Assembly (NCBI GenBank): GCA_015501075.1
Contig: JADNYJ010000100.1
Coordinates: forward strand, 62,001-126,000
Reading direction: 5' to 3'
Length of the DNA stretch: 64,000 nt
Source: Gymnopilus junonius
Taxonomy: Eukaryota; Basidiomycota; Agaricomycetes; Agaricales; Galerinaceae
A model generated the notes under the pieces. It searched no databases. It worked only from the letters and a program-made list of their open reading frames with translations, and was not told the origin of the DNA. Made by a program: the position numbers and the translations under genes. Below are positions 1 to 13,262 of this stretch, one piece after another. Each line of letters begins with the position of its first letter. Positions within the stretch are counted from its first letter, which is position 1.

Positions 1-2050
1 CGATGGTGATATTGCCATGTTCTTCGCTGCCGTCGTTGATCTCTTCCTGTGCATGGTAGTCAAGCTCAGTGGTCCGGTCATATTCACGCCTATTTTCTTG
101 CTTCCTGGCGTCATTATAGCAGTACTTGGGATCTATCTGGGCAATATATATCTCAAAGCCCAAATGTCTGTTAAGCGCGAGATGAGGTCAGTCTTGTTTT
201 ATACCTTGTGGTGCCGGTCTGATTCTGAGTTTTCAACAGTAATGCGCGGTCACCTGTTCTTTCTCATTTCGGTGCTGCTATTGGGGGAATGGGTGTGTTG
301 ATAGGCGTCTCTCAGTGTGATATTCGATTTCTTACCTCGTTTTTCTCTAGTTTCAATTCGTGCTTACGGCGCACAGCAGTTCTTTAAAACAGAATCCCTC
401 AAGCGTGTCGATCGTTATCTTAGGATTGCCAGGACCTCTTATAATCTCAATCGTTGGATTGGAATCCGGATTGATCTACTTGGAGCATCATTCACCACAG
501 CTCTAGCCTCCTACCTTCTGATTCGAAAAACTTTGAACCCCGCCAATGTCGGATTCTCGCTGAACATGTCCCTGGAGTTCTGTTCTATGATATTATGGCT
601 TGTTAGATGCTACAACGACTTTGAAGTCCAAGCAAATAGGTATGTTGCTTTATCTTCGTCCGTTAGGCTGCTGATGATGCATATTCTAGTTTGGAACGAA
701 TTCAGTCGTATCTGGATATTGAGCACGAACCAAAAGCAACGCCTGAAGGCAAGCCTCCTGCAGCTTGGCCCAAGACGGGAGAGTTAAAGGTCGAAAGTCT
801 TTCGGCACGTTACTCTGAGGTGCGTTATTTCCAGCAGTGTTGAAAGAGGAAATCCTGATATCTTCACCTTCTGAAATCCTCAGGCAAGCCCGAAGGTCCT
901 TCATAAACTTTCGTTTGAGGTGAAGTCTGGCGAGCGTATTGGAATTGGTGTGTTCAAACCTTATGCGACGAACAGCTTTTTTGCTGACATATTACAGTTG
1001 GCCGAACAGGTAGTGGAAAGGTAGTGTCTATTGCATGAGCTTACGCCAACAGAATTCTGAATTATGGTTATAGAGTTCTTTAACACTTTCACTGCTACGT
1101 TGCATTATTACAGAAGGCGTCGTATACTATGACGGTCTGGCCACAAACAAAATCAACCTTGAGGACCTCAGGTCGAGTATTACCATCATTCCTCAAATGG
1201 TATGTTCCTAGTGTGCTCTTGGTTCACTTTTTGACCCACTTCTCTGAAATAGCCTGAACTTCTGAGTGGTATGTCCAGTACTGATGAAAAAAATTCGCTG
1301 CCGCTCATTCCGTGATAGGAACGTTACGGCGAAATTTAGATCCTTTTGACCAACATGATGACGCAACGTTAAATAGTGCCTTACGGGCTGCTGGGCTTTT
1401 CACTCTCCAGACCGAAAGCAACGATGCACGCCTGACCCTCGACAGTGGCATAGCCAGTGGAGGGAACAACCTTTCTGTTGGTCAACGACAAATCATTGCA
1501 CTTGCTCGAGCCATTGTTCGCAATAGCAAGCTGTTAATTCTTGATGAAGGTACGTTTTCCGAAACTTGTGTTTTGCCTATGTTGATGGACTTCTCTATAG
1601 CTACCTCTGCAATCGGTGCGTATGGTCTGCATTCCCCGGAAACATTTTTTCTAACACGTTGAATAAAACAGATCACAAGACGGATTCCGTCATCCAGTCC
1701 TCGCTGAGGAATGAACTCGGGTCTGACGTGACTATCTTGACTGTAGCACATCGTCTTCAGACGATCATGGATGCTGACAAAATAGTAAGCACTGTTTGTA
1801 TTAGAGTTTCTTCCGACTATTGATTGCTTGCTATTTCAGATGGTTTTGGATGGTGGTAATATTGTAAGTCCCGGATCCTCGCTTTGCATCGTTTGCTTTC
1901 TGACTTTCTTTGCCACGACAGGCCGAATACGATACCCCACAAACTCTTCTGCAGAAGAAAGGTGGATATTTCAAGTCCCTTGTCGATGAAAGTGGAGACA
2001 AGAATCCTCTATACGCTATGGCGGAAAGGAAGACCAGTGGATCTAATTGA
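1..2050 (+). CDS. ABCC/MRP-type ABC transporter, C-terminal half (5' end outside window)
   Basis: This is the 3' part of a multidrug-resistance-protein type exporter, a plasma- or vacuolar-membrane pump for conjugates or metabolites. The window opens inside the second transmembrane domain (hydrophobic helices at 17-300 and 470-610). Nucleotide-binding domain 2 follows: Walker A GRTGSGK split by an intron near 1005-1090, the signature LSVGQRQ near 1471-1491, Walker B LLILDE near 1531-1548, and the H-loop region TVAHRLQTIMDADKIV near 1742-1785. Exons are separated by short introns. The stop at 2050 follows a tail (GGYFKSLVDESG...) that closely matches the complete paralogue at 6394-13262 on the other strand. 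No disabling change is visible in the NBD2 motifs. The start, TMD0/TMD1 and NBD1 lie upstream of the window, so integrity of the full gene cannot be judged. Confidence 0.9.
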
Positions 2051-2500
2051 AAGGATTCGGATAGCCCTACTTATTGGAAACTTGAAAATCTTCTCCCTTA
2101 TCTATCGTTATTTAAATAGTTCATCAAACGCAACTCCCTGGTAGACTGTTTGGAAGACCCTTAGAAACCTGCAGCTGCAGTCCGAGTCTCTGAGGCTAAG
2201 CTCGCCCGGTCGCGTAACACGTGGCTGAGCTCTCGAAATTGTCATATTCATCACGTGGTATGACAAATCTGACGCGTCGATATAGACTTGTTCAATTACT
2301 TTCCAACTCAGGACCACTATTGCATTTGTTGTAACTATCTGACTGCAACAAGACCATCAAAATGTCTCCGAGGCCGATGTTTATGACCTTGTTTATGACA
2401 CCCGGGAACTCCTTCAGTCCTAACGTATTTAAGTCAACTTGCAATGTCTAGCACCCTCTTCACTGCTTTCATCCACTCGTAGAAAAAAAGATCCCTCCTC
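2051..2500. other. Intergenic spacer between ABC transporter and ABM-domain gene
   Basis: No ORF with recognisable content. It presumably holds the 3' UTR of the transporter and the promoter of the ABM-domain gene. Confidence 0.4.
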
Positions 2501-3265
2501 ATGCCTCTAGTAGAAATCGCCTGGTGGACTCCCTCAGAAGCGTACTTGGCCGATAATTCTATAATCAAACCAGCCTTGGATTTCTTGAAGACAGTTGAAG
2601 GATGCAAACAGTACGTTCGGAATACTTGTCCTCATGAGCAATTTCTCATGCATCAGGAACAGTATTTATTCTGGTCTTTCTGAAACTGATACGGATAAGA
2701 CCCTGTTCTTATTCATTGGCGAGATTCTCAGCAACTTTTTCTCCTTGTCGTATTCTAATGCAACACCTACTAGTTTGGGAGACATATGACCACCACGCAG
2801 CTCTCATGGCTCACCCCGATTATCCTCAAAATGTGGGCCTTGGACCTACTGCCGGAAGTGAAGTTAGCGTGACACACGTCGCCTTTACAAAGGACGTGGA
2901 TGCTTCTCTTTCCGCACCCGTAACCGAGATTCTTGCTATGACGCTCCAGGAAGGAAAGACAAAGGAGGATTTCTTGAAGGCCGGGCAAGCCATCGCGGAA
3001 CAACTCGACCTCGCCAATCCAAAGCATGCTCCTGTTACATGGGGGCGGACTTTGGAGGACGAGAAGAAATTCTTCACGACGGTGGGATGGGATAGCGCAG
3101 AGGTTAGTCATTTTCGAACCGTTTGAAAGGCTACACTGTTCTAAGGCATTTCGACAGGTCCATAAGGAAGTGATCACCAGCGCGCCCTTAGTCCCTTCCC
3201 GGACAGAACTTCGCAACGCAGTCACGTTCCATATGAGTCGTGCAAAATTGGTGAAATACGCTTAA
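2501..3265 (+). CDS. ABM (antibiotic biosynthesis monooxygenase-like) domain protein
   Basis: Small predicted cytosolic protein of about 200 residues in four exons. Exon 1 starts at the ATG at 2501 (MPLVEIAWWTPSEAYL...). A short second exon (IYSGLSETDTDKTLF...) spans roughly 2660-2721. The third begins after the acceptor at about 2774 (VWETYDHHAALMAHPDYP...). The last exon ends with TAA at 3263-3265. The pattern 'VWETYDHHAALMAHPDY' resembles the dimeric alpha/beta-barrel ABM/Dabb fold found in fungal stress-response and small oxygenase-like proteins. No catalytic activity can be inferred. Joining exons 2 and 3 in frame seems to need a GC-AG intron (donor g|gcgaga near 2722). It lies between two transporter/SDR units and is on the same strand as the left transporter. 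The family call rests on fold-like motifs read by eye. Confidence 0.62.
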
Positions 3266-3732
3266 AGATCAAATATCCTTATATCGATACGCGTAAATTT
3301 CTGCAATAGTACTGAACTTTGATTTCTTTTCCAAATCGTCCTTTTAATGCAGGGCTGGAGGACTGGTTGAACTGCTCCCAATAAGCGCATCGATATAAAC
3401 TCCAAGCTACAATAAATGCCTGACATATTAAATGAGATGAGACAATGCCCTCAAGCATGTAAGGCGAAATGGATGATTCGGGCAACCATCTTTCTAATGT
3501 GTCATCTTCGGCTTTTCGTTGCGCATAATACTGGACATGGGTTTACAGGACCGATGCAAAATTTGAACTGTATTTTAGAGACGTTGAAAGTACGCGTTCT
3601 CAACAAGTAAAAGGGTATATGTATCAAGAATTGACGTCGAAAAATCCACACAATATTCTTTGGCCTCTTCAAGATGCCTGACCACAACGACCAATGTACA
3701 ATGCAGCAGGCCAGGAAAAAGTCACGATTGAT
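3266..3732. other. Intergenic, no recognisable gene
   Basis: AT-rich spacer. ORFs here are short, lack recognisable domains and are not joined by plausible introns. Confidence 0.4.
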
Positions 3733-3945
3733 TTAGATATCCTTTACCTGATCTTCCATCCATTTCCATAATTCCTCTCCAACTTTGGGATCTTCTGTCG
3801 CCGGGTTTGCTACACCCAGACGTGCCCACGGGATAAGATACTACATTGATGAGATTACTCCTACAGTATCAGAAATATGGCAAATGGGTAGTCGCACCTT
3901 CCCGTTCAAGTCAGCTCATTGTACAAGACCCATATTTCCAAGTGA
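3733..3945 (-). pseudogene. 3' remnant of a third short-chain dehydrogenase gene
   Basis: Reading the minus strand, the last exon YLIPWARLGVANPATEDP... ending ...WKWMEDQVKDI and a TAG/TAA-type stop at 3733-3735 closely matches the C-terminal exon of the intact SDR at 4614-6037. A short upstream piece (LNGK before a donor GT) also matches. Nothing corresponding to the Rossmann-fold N-terminus, the catalytic YxxxK exon or the rest of the gene can be found between here and 4613. This is therefore a truncated duplicate left over from expansion of the SDR/ABC cluster. Confidence 0.75.
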
Positions 3946-4613
3946 TAACTGTATGTCGTTTGATGCCAGTGCTACGCGTAGCTTAAGAGGAGAGGATTAG
4001 AACCGCATTTATACACCCAAGCTGGAGGTCCATTTAAAGCCTAGGATTTGGCTAAAGTTGAGGGAGCGTCGCGTCCTGGTGATCCTTAATTATGACCACT
4101 GAATGACGCCAATCTACGAGGCCAGGCTGAGCCAGGTTGCCGACGCGTCGCGACCAGGTGGCTAAAAATAAACATCTCGACGCGTATGTATTCAACTCTT
4201 TGGCACACCCATTAGCTCCTGTCAAAACTCATTGGGTCTAGGCCTTTGCATATACGTACCAGACGATACGTGAACTCCAGTCTCCAGGTCTGCCATATCC
4301 AATCAGAGGAATTCCTCATATCCGAAATAGCACCTGACTTCCGACTGGTACTTATCGAAGAGAGAAGATAAATGCTGCCAAGATGTCGCGTTTTCTGTGT
4401 CTGCAGATGCAATCAAGGTTTCACAAGTCTGCCAGCTCCGGGGCTCCACCTGTTCTGCGAAGAGCCATTTTATAGAGTAGGATGTTGACCAAAAAGACGC
4501 ATCAAAGTGTGGTTAGAAAGTGAAAGTGAAAATGGACCTATTGGCCCAACATCAGATGAATTCCTAGGCATGACGTATTCCAAACTCTCGACTTCGCGGC
4601 CGAGATAGTTTCT
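3946..4613. other. Intergenic spacer between SDR remnant and intact SDR
   Basis: No coding exon recognised. It may contain unrecognisable debris of the truncated SDR. Confidence 0.35.
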
Positions 4614-6037
4614 TCAAACAGTCTCCACTTTCTCCTCCAGCCATTTCCACAGGTCCTCCGCAAGTTTGGGGTCATCCGTGGCAGGATTTGGGATGCCCTC
4701 GCGCGCCCAGGGTATGAGGTACTGCATTACAAGGTTTAATTAATTCAATTAACAAGGTTTAACAAGGCAAATAGGTCGCTTCACCTTCCCATTTAGTTGA
4801 GCTCCCTCAGGCGAGGTACCTGCCCATAGCTGTGTCAAGGCACCGTAGTTCGCAGGATACAAAATGGCTTTCTGGTTGAGTGAGATAGATGAGGACGCAG
4901 GCGGCAGGAGTGAACCAAAATATTATTCTTACCAAGACGAAATTTTCGACAGCAGATATGTGTCTCTGAAGGTCAGAGCGAAGGTTACCTGGATTCACAG
5001 CCGTTGACACGATGCCTTGTTCGCCGTATCGTCGAGCCAGCTCATCAGAAAAGAGAACATTGGCCTAGCGTATATGTGATCTGGTTAATTTCAATGAACA
5101 AGTCAACCCATTGTCGTGAACCCACAAATTTACTTTGCACGTAAAGCAGCTGCGTTCCTTTCTTACGACGGGCCGGCGTATCTGTTATCGCATTGAAGTC
5201 CAAATCCTTTGTGAGGCGTGAGGCGAAGGAAGAGGTGTTTACGACCCTGGCTTTGCCATCAGGACTGGACTTGGCGCCTGCAATAAGACTGGGCAGTAGC
5301 AAGTTCGTGAAATAGAAATGGCCTGTACATTCTAAGTCAGGATGGTCGCAAATTTCAATGAAAGAACCAAATGTACCCAGCACATTAGTCCCAAATTGCA
5401 GATCATATCCTTGCGCTGTTAACTGGTCAATGGGAGGAGCCATAACACCACTAGACATATAACAGATTGTCAGCTTTGTTCCTGGATACTGTATTCAAGG
5501 GCTCACGTACGCGTTGTTGAAGAGGACATGGAGCTCTTTTTCCTTGCTTCATAGGAATATTATAAATGAACCATGAATCGCAGATGCAAAGCCTTCGACA
5601 AGTACCTTTGGAATTCCTCCGAAGCGCTTTTTACAGACTTCAAGTCCGCCAAGTCCAATTTGAGGAAGATCCCTTCCTTTCCTGTCTGCTCTTTCAGTTC
5701 CTTTATGGCCTGTTCTGCTTTCTCCTGACTACGAGCTGCAAAATATACTTTCGCATTATGCGCCAACAGTGCCTGCATTGGCTTTAGTGAAACACATGAC
5801 TTCTGCTAATAAGCTAGATGCACACCTTTGCAGTTTCTTTTCCAACACCTAAAGAATAAAGGAAAACACAATGCGTCAAGTTCAGAGGAGCTGCGACCAA
5901 CTGAAACAGCACACAGACTGACCTGTGTTAGCACCGGTTACAATGATAACCTTTCCTGAAAGGTCTGGTATACTTTCTGGAGTAAATTCACTTTTCGGTG
6001 GGAAGGCTTCCACGTAGAAGGAATACACAAGACCCAT
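4614..6037 (-). CDS. Short-chain dehydrogenase/reductase (retinol-dehydrogenase-like)
   Basis: NAD(P)-dependent oxidoreductase of the classical SDR family, about 310 residues in several short exons. Start ATG at 6035-6037 gives MGLVYSFYVEAFPPKSEF. The cofactor motif [12 protein letters not shown] (TGxxxGxG type) follows. Then come an AAR-type segment (YFAARSQEKAEQAIKELK) near 5700-5740, the NNA region with [21 protein letters not shown] at about 5380-5450, and the catalytic-site exon near 5130-5290 with VNTSSFASR and the YxxxK equivalent LYVQSKF. The C-terminal exon ends ...EEKVETV with TGA at 4614-4616. The N-terminal hydrophobic stretch could be a weak membrane anchor. It has a paralogue at 14155-15572, a truncated one at 3733-3945, and an ABCC transporter directly upstream on the same strand. 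The substrate is unknown; lipophilic alcohol or ketone is inferred from retinol-dehydrogenase-like features. Confidence 0.88.
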
Positions 6038-6393
6038 TGTAAGAAAGTATAGAAAAAAGAAAAGGGAGACCTAAATAAACCCTTTTGCGACACTTTATCT
6101 TACAACAAGGACCGAAGCTAAATATAACTTGGCTTGCGCAATGTGATTGCCGAGAGCGAGTGTCGCCGAGCAGTGAGTACTCAAAGTATGGGACAGATGA
6201 TTGGAAAACAAGAATGCGCTCTGGTTATCGGCCAATGTATGCTAGTCTATCCAAGTTTTCCCTTTCCAACAACTGTCTAAAGAGATGTCCTGAGAGTCGA
6301 TTGTGAACAACAAAACTTTAGCTTCAAGGCACTGAGCAATTATATCGAGAAAAGTGGCGCATTTCCATGAGAATCCGTGTATTTCATAACAAG

Positions 6394-9300
6394 TTATCTG
6401 GCTTCTCCTGTCCTTTCAGTAGATCCACTAGCCTTCCTTTCTGACATAGCGTACAGAGCCTTCTTGTCCCCACTTTCGTCAACAAGGGAGCTAAAGTATC
6501 CTCCTTTCTTTTGCAGAAGAGCTTGTGGGGTATCGTATTCGGCCTATCAGAACAACCGTAGTCAGGGTTTGGAATAATTTATCCATGACGAACGGGAGCC
6601 AGGACTTACAATTTTACCGTCATCCAAAACCATCTGGGATTGAAAGGAGTCAATGGCAGGAAGAAATACTCAGGTAGAGGCTCACAATTTTATCGGCATC
6701 CATGATCGTCTGGAGGCGATGTGCTACAATCAAAATAGTCACGTCAGACCCAAGTTCATTCCTCAGTGAGGATTGAATGATGGAATCCGTCTTATGATCT
6801 GTTGTATTCGACACGTAAATATAATGTGTTTCATGTAAGCAGGACGTACACACCGATTGCTGAAGTGGCTAATAAGAAGTGCGTCAGTGCCAAACGTGAA
6901 CGAATAACGTAGGAAGGTACCTTCATCCAGAATCAACAATTTGCAGTTACGAACAATAGCTCGTGCAAGAGCGATAATTTGTCGCTGGCCCACGGAGAGG
7001 TTATTCCCACTACTAGCAATGCCACTGTCGAGGGTAAGACGCGCTTCATCCATCTCAGCCTGAAGGGTGAAAAGTCCTGCAGCCCGTAAGGCACTATTCA
7101 GTGCCGCGTCGTCGTGTTGATCAAAAGGGTCCAAGTTTCGTCGCAACGTTCCTATCATAGAATGAATTAGCAAAAAAATTACCGGTGGCTGCTCTTCAAC
7201 GCACCACTCAGGAGTTCTGGCTGTTTACAAGACGGGTTAGATACCAAAGAGGACATCGGGCTCTAGACACACCATCTGAGGTATAATTGTTACACTCGAC
7301 CTTAGGTCTTCTAGGTTGATTTTGTTTGTCGGAAGGTTATCATAGTACACGCTGCCCTCCGTGAAGATGCAACGCAGCAGTGATAGTGTCAGTGTACTCT
7401 GTAACAAAGGTGAGAATCGCCTTGAAAGCCTTAATGGATAGTACTACCTTTCCACTACCTGTTCGGCCGACTACGACATAATATAGTCAATAGACTATAC
7501 CGCTGAACATAGTGCCACAGCATACCAATTCCAATGCGCTCGCCCGACTTGATTTCGAATGAAAGATCGTGAAGGACCTTCGGACCTGTCTACGTATCCG
7601 AGGGAGATACATCAATGTTCGCTCTTTTCCGTGGTTCATAAAACGGACCTCAGAGTAACGCGCTGAAAGACTTTCAACCTTCAACTCTCCAGACTTGGGC
7701 CAAGCTGCAGGAGGTTTTCCCGCTGAGGTTGATTTCGGTTCGTGTTCAATGTCAAGATACGATTGGATCCGTTCCAAACTAATGTTTTGTCTCAACGATA
7801 GTTAGGCGATGTTGTTGAAAAGAACATACCTATTGGACTGTACTTCAAAGTCATTATAGCATCTCACAACATACAGAATCATGGCGCAAAATTCCAGGGA
7901 CATGTTCAAGGAGAACCCAATGTTGGCCGCATTCAAAGTTTTCCGAATCAGGAGGTACGAGGCTAAAGCTGTCGTGAATAAAGCTCCAAGCAGATCCATC
8001 CGAATGCCAATCCAGCGATTGAGATTATAGGATGTCCTAGCAATCCTGAGGTAATGATCAATGCGCCTGAGAGACTCTTTCTTGAAGGATTTCTGTGCGC
8101 CGTATGCGCGAATAGAAACTAGACAAAAGAAAGGCATCAGTACCGAACCGCAGCAATGAAATTTTGTGGACAAACCCATTCCAGCAATAGCCCCACCGAA
8201 ATGAGATAGGACAGGGGATCGTGCGTTGCTGCAAAAAAAAAAGGTCAAACAAACCCCTATAGAGTATTAAACGACCAAAAATTCACCTCATCTCGCGCTT
8301 CACAGACATCTGGGCCCTGAGATATAAGTTACCCAGATAAATCCCTAACAGTGCGATAACGAGGCCAGGGAGGAGGAAAATGGGCGTAAAGATGACAGGT
8401 CCAGTGAGCCTGACTATCATGCAAAGAAATAGCTCAACAGTGGCTCCAAAGTCCATGGGGAGGCCGCCGTCGACGGTTGCAATGTCCTGAGTACAGCGTG
8501 TGATGATGCGAGCTGCGGGAGTTTCATCTAGCCAACTGTCAAAAAATGATAAGCTCTCAGATAGTCAAGAAATTAAAAATCAATGTTTACCGAAGAGTGG
8601 AACTAAGAACAGAGTCGATAAGTTGTGCGTTGATTGTTCTTGAAGCTCTCATTGTGCCATAAATATATGCAGTGTTTACTACGGCATATGTCGCTATAGC
8701 AGCTGCAAGAATTGAACAATAAAGAGAAAGGTAGCTAGCAACATGAATAACAAAACGAAATTAGCGAGTTTTCTACGTTCGATGGATGTTACAACTTACT
8801 ATGGCACTTTGACGTCTTCAGGATTGTGAATTTCATATTGCGAGCCCCAATAGCCCAGGAACCAGACGGCAAGCATACTTCCACTATGCATCAACGTTAT
8901 ACCCAGCATCCACGTAAACATGAAGAAGTATGGTCGATCCCCACCAAGACCTTTCAAAAATAGCATTACAGAACGCCACGTAACACGACCTTCGACGATT
9001 TCCTCCGACAGTATTAATTTTCCGTCGACTTTTGACGTATCTTCCTTTTTGACGATGTCCACAACCTCCTCCTCGACCTGGGCTTGATCGATCTCCTGTT
9101 CAACTTGTTGAGCTAGGAGGGGGTCTTCAAGGGCTGCTGAGATATCCGTGCCAACTTCATGCACATATCCATCGATGCGAACAGAAATGATATTGTCTGC
9201 GATAGGGCTTGTGAGAGCAACATTATGAGTCTGAATGACAAGTGGGCAGCAATTCTATACAAAAAAGCTGAAGGACGAACCACTAGTATGACAGTTCTTC

Positions 9301-12300
9301 CGCGAAGCAAGTCACCCTTGAGGCAGTTTTCAACGATCCATTTTGACCTTCAGGGGCATTCAGTTAATAGCTGCATAAACCCAGTACAGGAATGCAAGAA
9401 ATCACGTATGGACGTCTAGCGCAGCCAGCACATCGTCAAGCAAAATAATCTCGGCGGATGAATACACAGCCCGTGCTAAGGTAACACGCGCTTTTTGGCC
9501 ACCGCTAGCTTTGAATTTCAGCGAATATCCGGCATAGGTACTAACGTCGACCACTTGCCTTAGAGTAAGACCTTTCTCACCAACTTCCGTCATGTCACCG
9601 GCCTCGAAGAGCTCTATATCCCTTCTCAGCGCACACTGGTAAATGACTGATAGAAGGTCAGTATCGTGCTGAAAAGCAGAATGACGTCCATTACCGGTTT
9701 GATAGCGTTCTTCATCATATGGAGATCCGAACAGGATATTATCCCTGATGGTCTCATTTTGTACCCAAGATTCTTGAGCTGCATATGCAATGCCACCAGT
9801 ACGGGGAAGATTGTACCAGGAGTGTACAGACGTAGGGACGAAGTGCATTTCACCTGAGAGGAAAAATTACTAGTCGGCAGACGTATGTGGTCCAATTAGG
9901 AGGACGCGTTACCGAGCAGGGCCATTAGAATAGAGGTCTTCCCAGAACCACTGGAATGTCATTAGTAAATGCCTGAATGCCTTAAGTGCTCAGGCATCTC
10001 ACGTTGGACCGACAATTAGATTCACACAACCTTTCTTGAACGCAAGGTTGCCCTCGATGCGTAGGTGGAAAGCCCTTGCATTCGGTGTCTCGGTTCCATC
10101 CTCGACGTCGTTTGACCACGAGAAAACAGCGTCGTTGAAGCCTATTACGTGGTCATCATGGACAATCGTGGACACTCCAGGTTCCGTCTTGCGAACAAAG
10201 TCGTCCAGGAGTTCCGTCTGAGTCAAGAATTGGCCTATTCGTTCCAATGAAACTTTGCCTAACGGGTGTAAAGAGATTTACGAACAATTGGGCCATATTT
10301 ATAGTATATGACGAACCTTTCAAGCTCGTAACAACCATCCACGAAGTTCTATGCATAAGACCCCGGATAATATCGAACACTGCCATGCTTGAGAATACCT
10401 TCGAGGCTGCGATAGGGTTCGGATAACGTTCAGATAATTACAAAAGCCAAGTGCACTGACCATTTAAGCTTTGCTTCATGATCAACGTATACGTGGCATA
10501 GGTAACTATCATGGTAATAGTAGGAATAAAGAAACTTGTATACAAGAATCATTAGCTTTTTAAAGCTGAGTGGAAGGTCCACACCTACTTGATAACGTCG
10601 TTGGTCAAATTTGTCATCTTATTATAGTATTATTATGAGTGGATTCGATAGGTTTGAAAATATAATAGGATTCACCTTGTCCTTCCACACCCAACTGAGT
10701 TCATCCTCCCGCTTCTCCTTGAGAGTGTCGCTCATCTTTTTCTCCCAGCCAAAGAGCTTGATCATGCGGAGCACTCCGATCGCTGAGGGAAGCCGGCCGG
10801 CCGATGTCAGCATCGCTCATCCTTATTGTCAAGGGGGAGACGAATAATTTACTTTCCATTACCGACTCAACTCTAGCATCTGTCTGAAAGAAAATTTTTA
10901 AGCAGGAATAACTATATCTGCCCAGGATACCTTACTTTTTCCAGTTTCTTTCCTTGAATCGTTTGTATGCGTTTGGCCAAGAGTCCGGGAACCGGAGCCA
11001 TTAAAACAATGCTGGCAAACCCGACTATTGCACTGAAATTTTAATCTCATTAATGACCGGTTCGTGAACGTTGAACGATTGCATACCTCCAGCCAAGGAC
11101 CTCATAAAGAAAAATCATGGCTAGGATAAGTTCCAAAGGAACTTGAACAACTGTATTCGACGTTTGTAAATGGCGTTGTAGGAAAGGATACAGATGACAT
11201 ACCAACCATGAGGAAATCCTTCGCACCAATGATATTATCTAAATCCACGGCAACCAATGTATTCATCTTGCCAATCAGATTATCCTTTTTCTGTGAGTCT
11301 GCCTCGGGCAGCGCAGCAACAGCCTGGGAAGGATCCGCTTTGCCCTTTCCCTTCAAAGACGTCCCAGTAGTTTCAGTTTGCACAGACTGTGCTTCACCCT
11401 CCTGGGTACTAGAGTCGGCAATAGACCTATTGTCAGGGGAACCCGCTCGTGCAGTTGTGGCAGAGGTAGATGATGTTGCTTCCGCCTTGAACCTGATCCG
11501 GAAGGCGTGCTCGAAAACAAGTTGGGTCAATATCGCCTGGGTTCGAGCTAATGCCAGTGTTCCGAAATAAATGTATGCTTGGAAGAAGGCGGATACGAGA
11601 AATGGTCCGAAGAAGAGACACACAACCCAAAACCATGGCCGAATGTAATCGTCTCTGCCGTTTGATTCAAGTGATCTGGAAAACAATTAGTTTATGGGAC
11701 AGAAAAGAGGATGAAGACAAAGACATACGTTAATATTCTGTTGATCGCAAGAGGAGATGCAAACTGAAACGCAGCGTGTAGTGCAATAGTAGTAACCATT
11801 CCTAAGTATTCCCAGACTACAGAGCGGCGTTGTTAGCAAAGCTTTCACAATAAAATTTCAAACGACATACAGAAGACTCTCATCAAACCAAAGAAGAGAT
11901 GTCTCCTTTTTGCGCCATGGAATTCATCAAGGTGCTTTAAATGATAATTCACTTCATACCAATGTGAGATGGATTAAGTGTCACAGCTTACAGGGAAGGC
12001 GCGATCTGTGAGGTTCTTTGAATAGTCATAATCTGCAAGAGGAGGGAGTCGATCATAAGGGAGATGAGGTACGCGATAAGCTTCACTGATCACAGGATCT
12101 AGAAAGCTGTAGGTCATCAACGAGAATAATGAAGCCGTTTGCTCCATATTAAGAACTTCCATCGGGTTCTATGGAGGATGTCAGTTGCATACTTCCAGTG
12201 TAGATAAACGGTCCTGGCTGACTTTGGGATCCACCGGAATATATTGACGAGGGATGAATAACGGGACGATAACAGCCGTGAATGTTAGGACGGACAATTT

Positions 12301-13262
12301 AGTCCACAAGAGATAACCGTCCGATATATCCACAGAAGTTTTTGTGTAGGTCGCAAGCGGCCAAATATCACGGTAGAGATACACTCCAAACGCGATTAAC
12401 AGGACAAGATTACAATGGCGCGTCAGGGTTCGACTCCATTTACTACGGATGAGGGAAGCTGCAGCTACAAAGGCCGTGTACCACTGGTTAAGCGATATCA
12501 ACACCTAGCAAACGAAGAAGAAACTGCTGTTAACGCACATAAGTGACCGCCATTGCAACCTCTTGGATATTGCTGAGGTCAAGTACCGACTCTAATCGAC
12601 CATTACGATGAGCTTCCTGACCAGCAAACAGAGTGACGACAGATAATGCGAACAACGTCAGACAGCCCAATAGGCGTGTCACTTTGAAGGCGAGAATTGT
12701 GGGTCCCCCTTGAGAGCGAGCAAAAAGTTTAAGCTTGCTGCGTAGATCCTGAGGACGAGCATCCTCTTCAGTGGATTTTGCCAAGCTCTCTTCGGACGGG
12801 TCACGAGCAGACTTAAACCAAATTGCTGCCTGTATTAGAAGCATCCCTCCAGAGAAGCAGGTGGCTGCGAGGGGCAGAATAAGCGAGTCCTTCCATCTGA
12901 GAGACATGAAAATCAGTCGGGTTCAAAGATAAGGCTTCCAATGACAAACATACGCATCATCTTCAATCTTCACTTTTTCTAACTCGATCGCAGTCAACGC
13001 GTCAAGCCAGCTCGAGTCCGACTGGTGTAAGAAGGGTAGTGTCATTGGGATGGTTGTTGTGCGACTTGGAAAGCCTCGCACGACGGAGCTCAAGTATGTT
13101 ACCCAAATGTATGTAGAGGAAGACGAAGGAGGTTGAATGATTACAATCTGAAGGTAATTGAAAGTCAGGGGATCGCGGGTTTGAGGATATAATTATCACA
13201 TTCAGCACCGTGGTCCGTGAATACACCGCGTGGTCGAGGGACACGTCCTGTACAGACATCAA
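6394..13262 (-). CDS. Full-length ABCC/MRP-type ABC transporter
   Basis: Complete MRP-type exporter of roughly 1,400-1,500 residues in many exons. The start at 13262 is supported because an intron of about 52 bp (donor after ...TTVLN, acceptor near 13147) joins the first exon in frame to a segment reading VTYLSSVVRG. TMD0/N-terminal helices occupy about 12180-12910. TMD1 spans about 10260-12160, with a disordered linker rich in S/T/K (11280-11470). NBD1 covers 9400-10250: Walker A SGSGKTS near 9930-9950, a Q-loop segment AAQESWVQNETIRDNILFG, signature SGGQKARVTLARA, Walker B IILLDD. TMD2 spans about 7800-8900. NBD2 covers 6600-7500: GRTGSGK, LSVGQRQ, LLILDE and VAHRLQTIMDADKI. The stop is at 6394-6396. 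It is paralogous to the partial transporter at 1-2050. Substrates cannot be deduced; proximity to SDRs hints at metabolite or xenobiotic export (inference). Confidence 0.92.
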
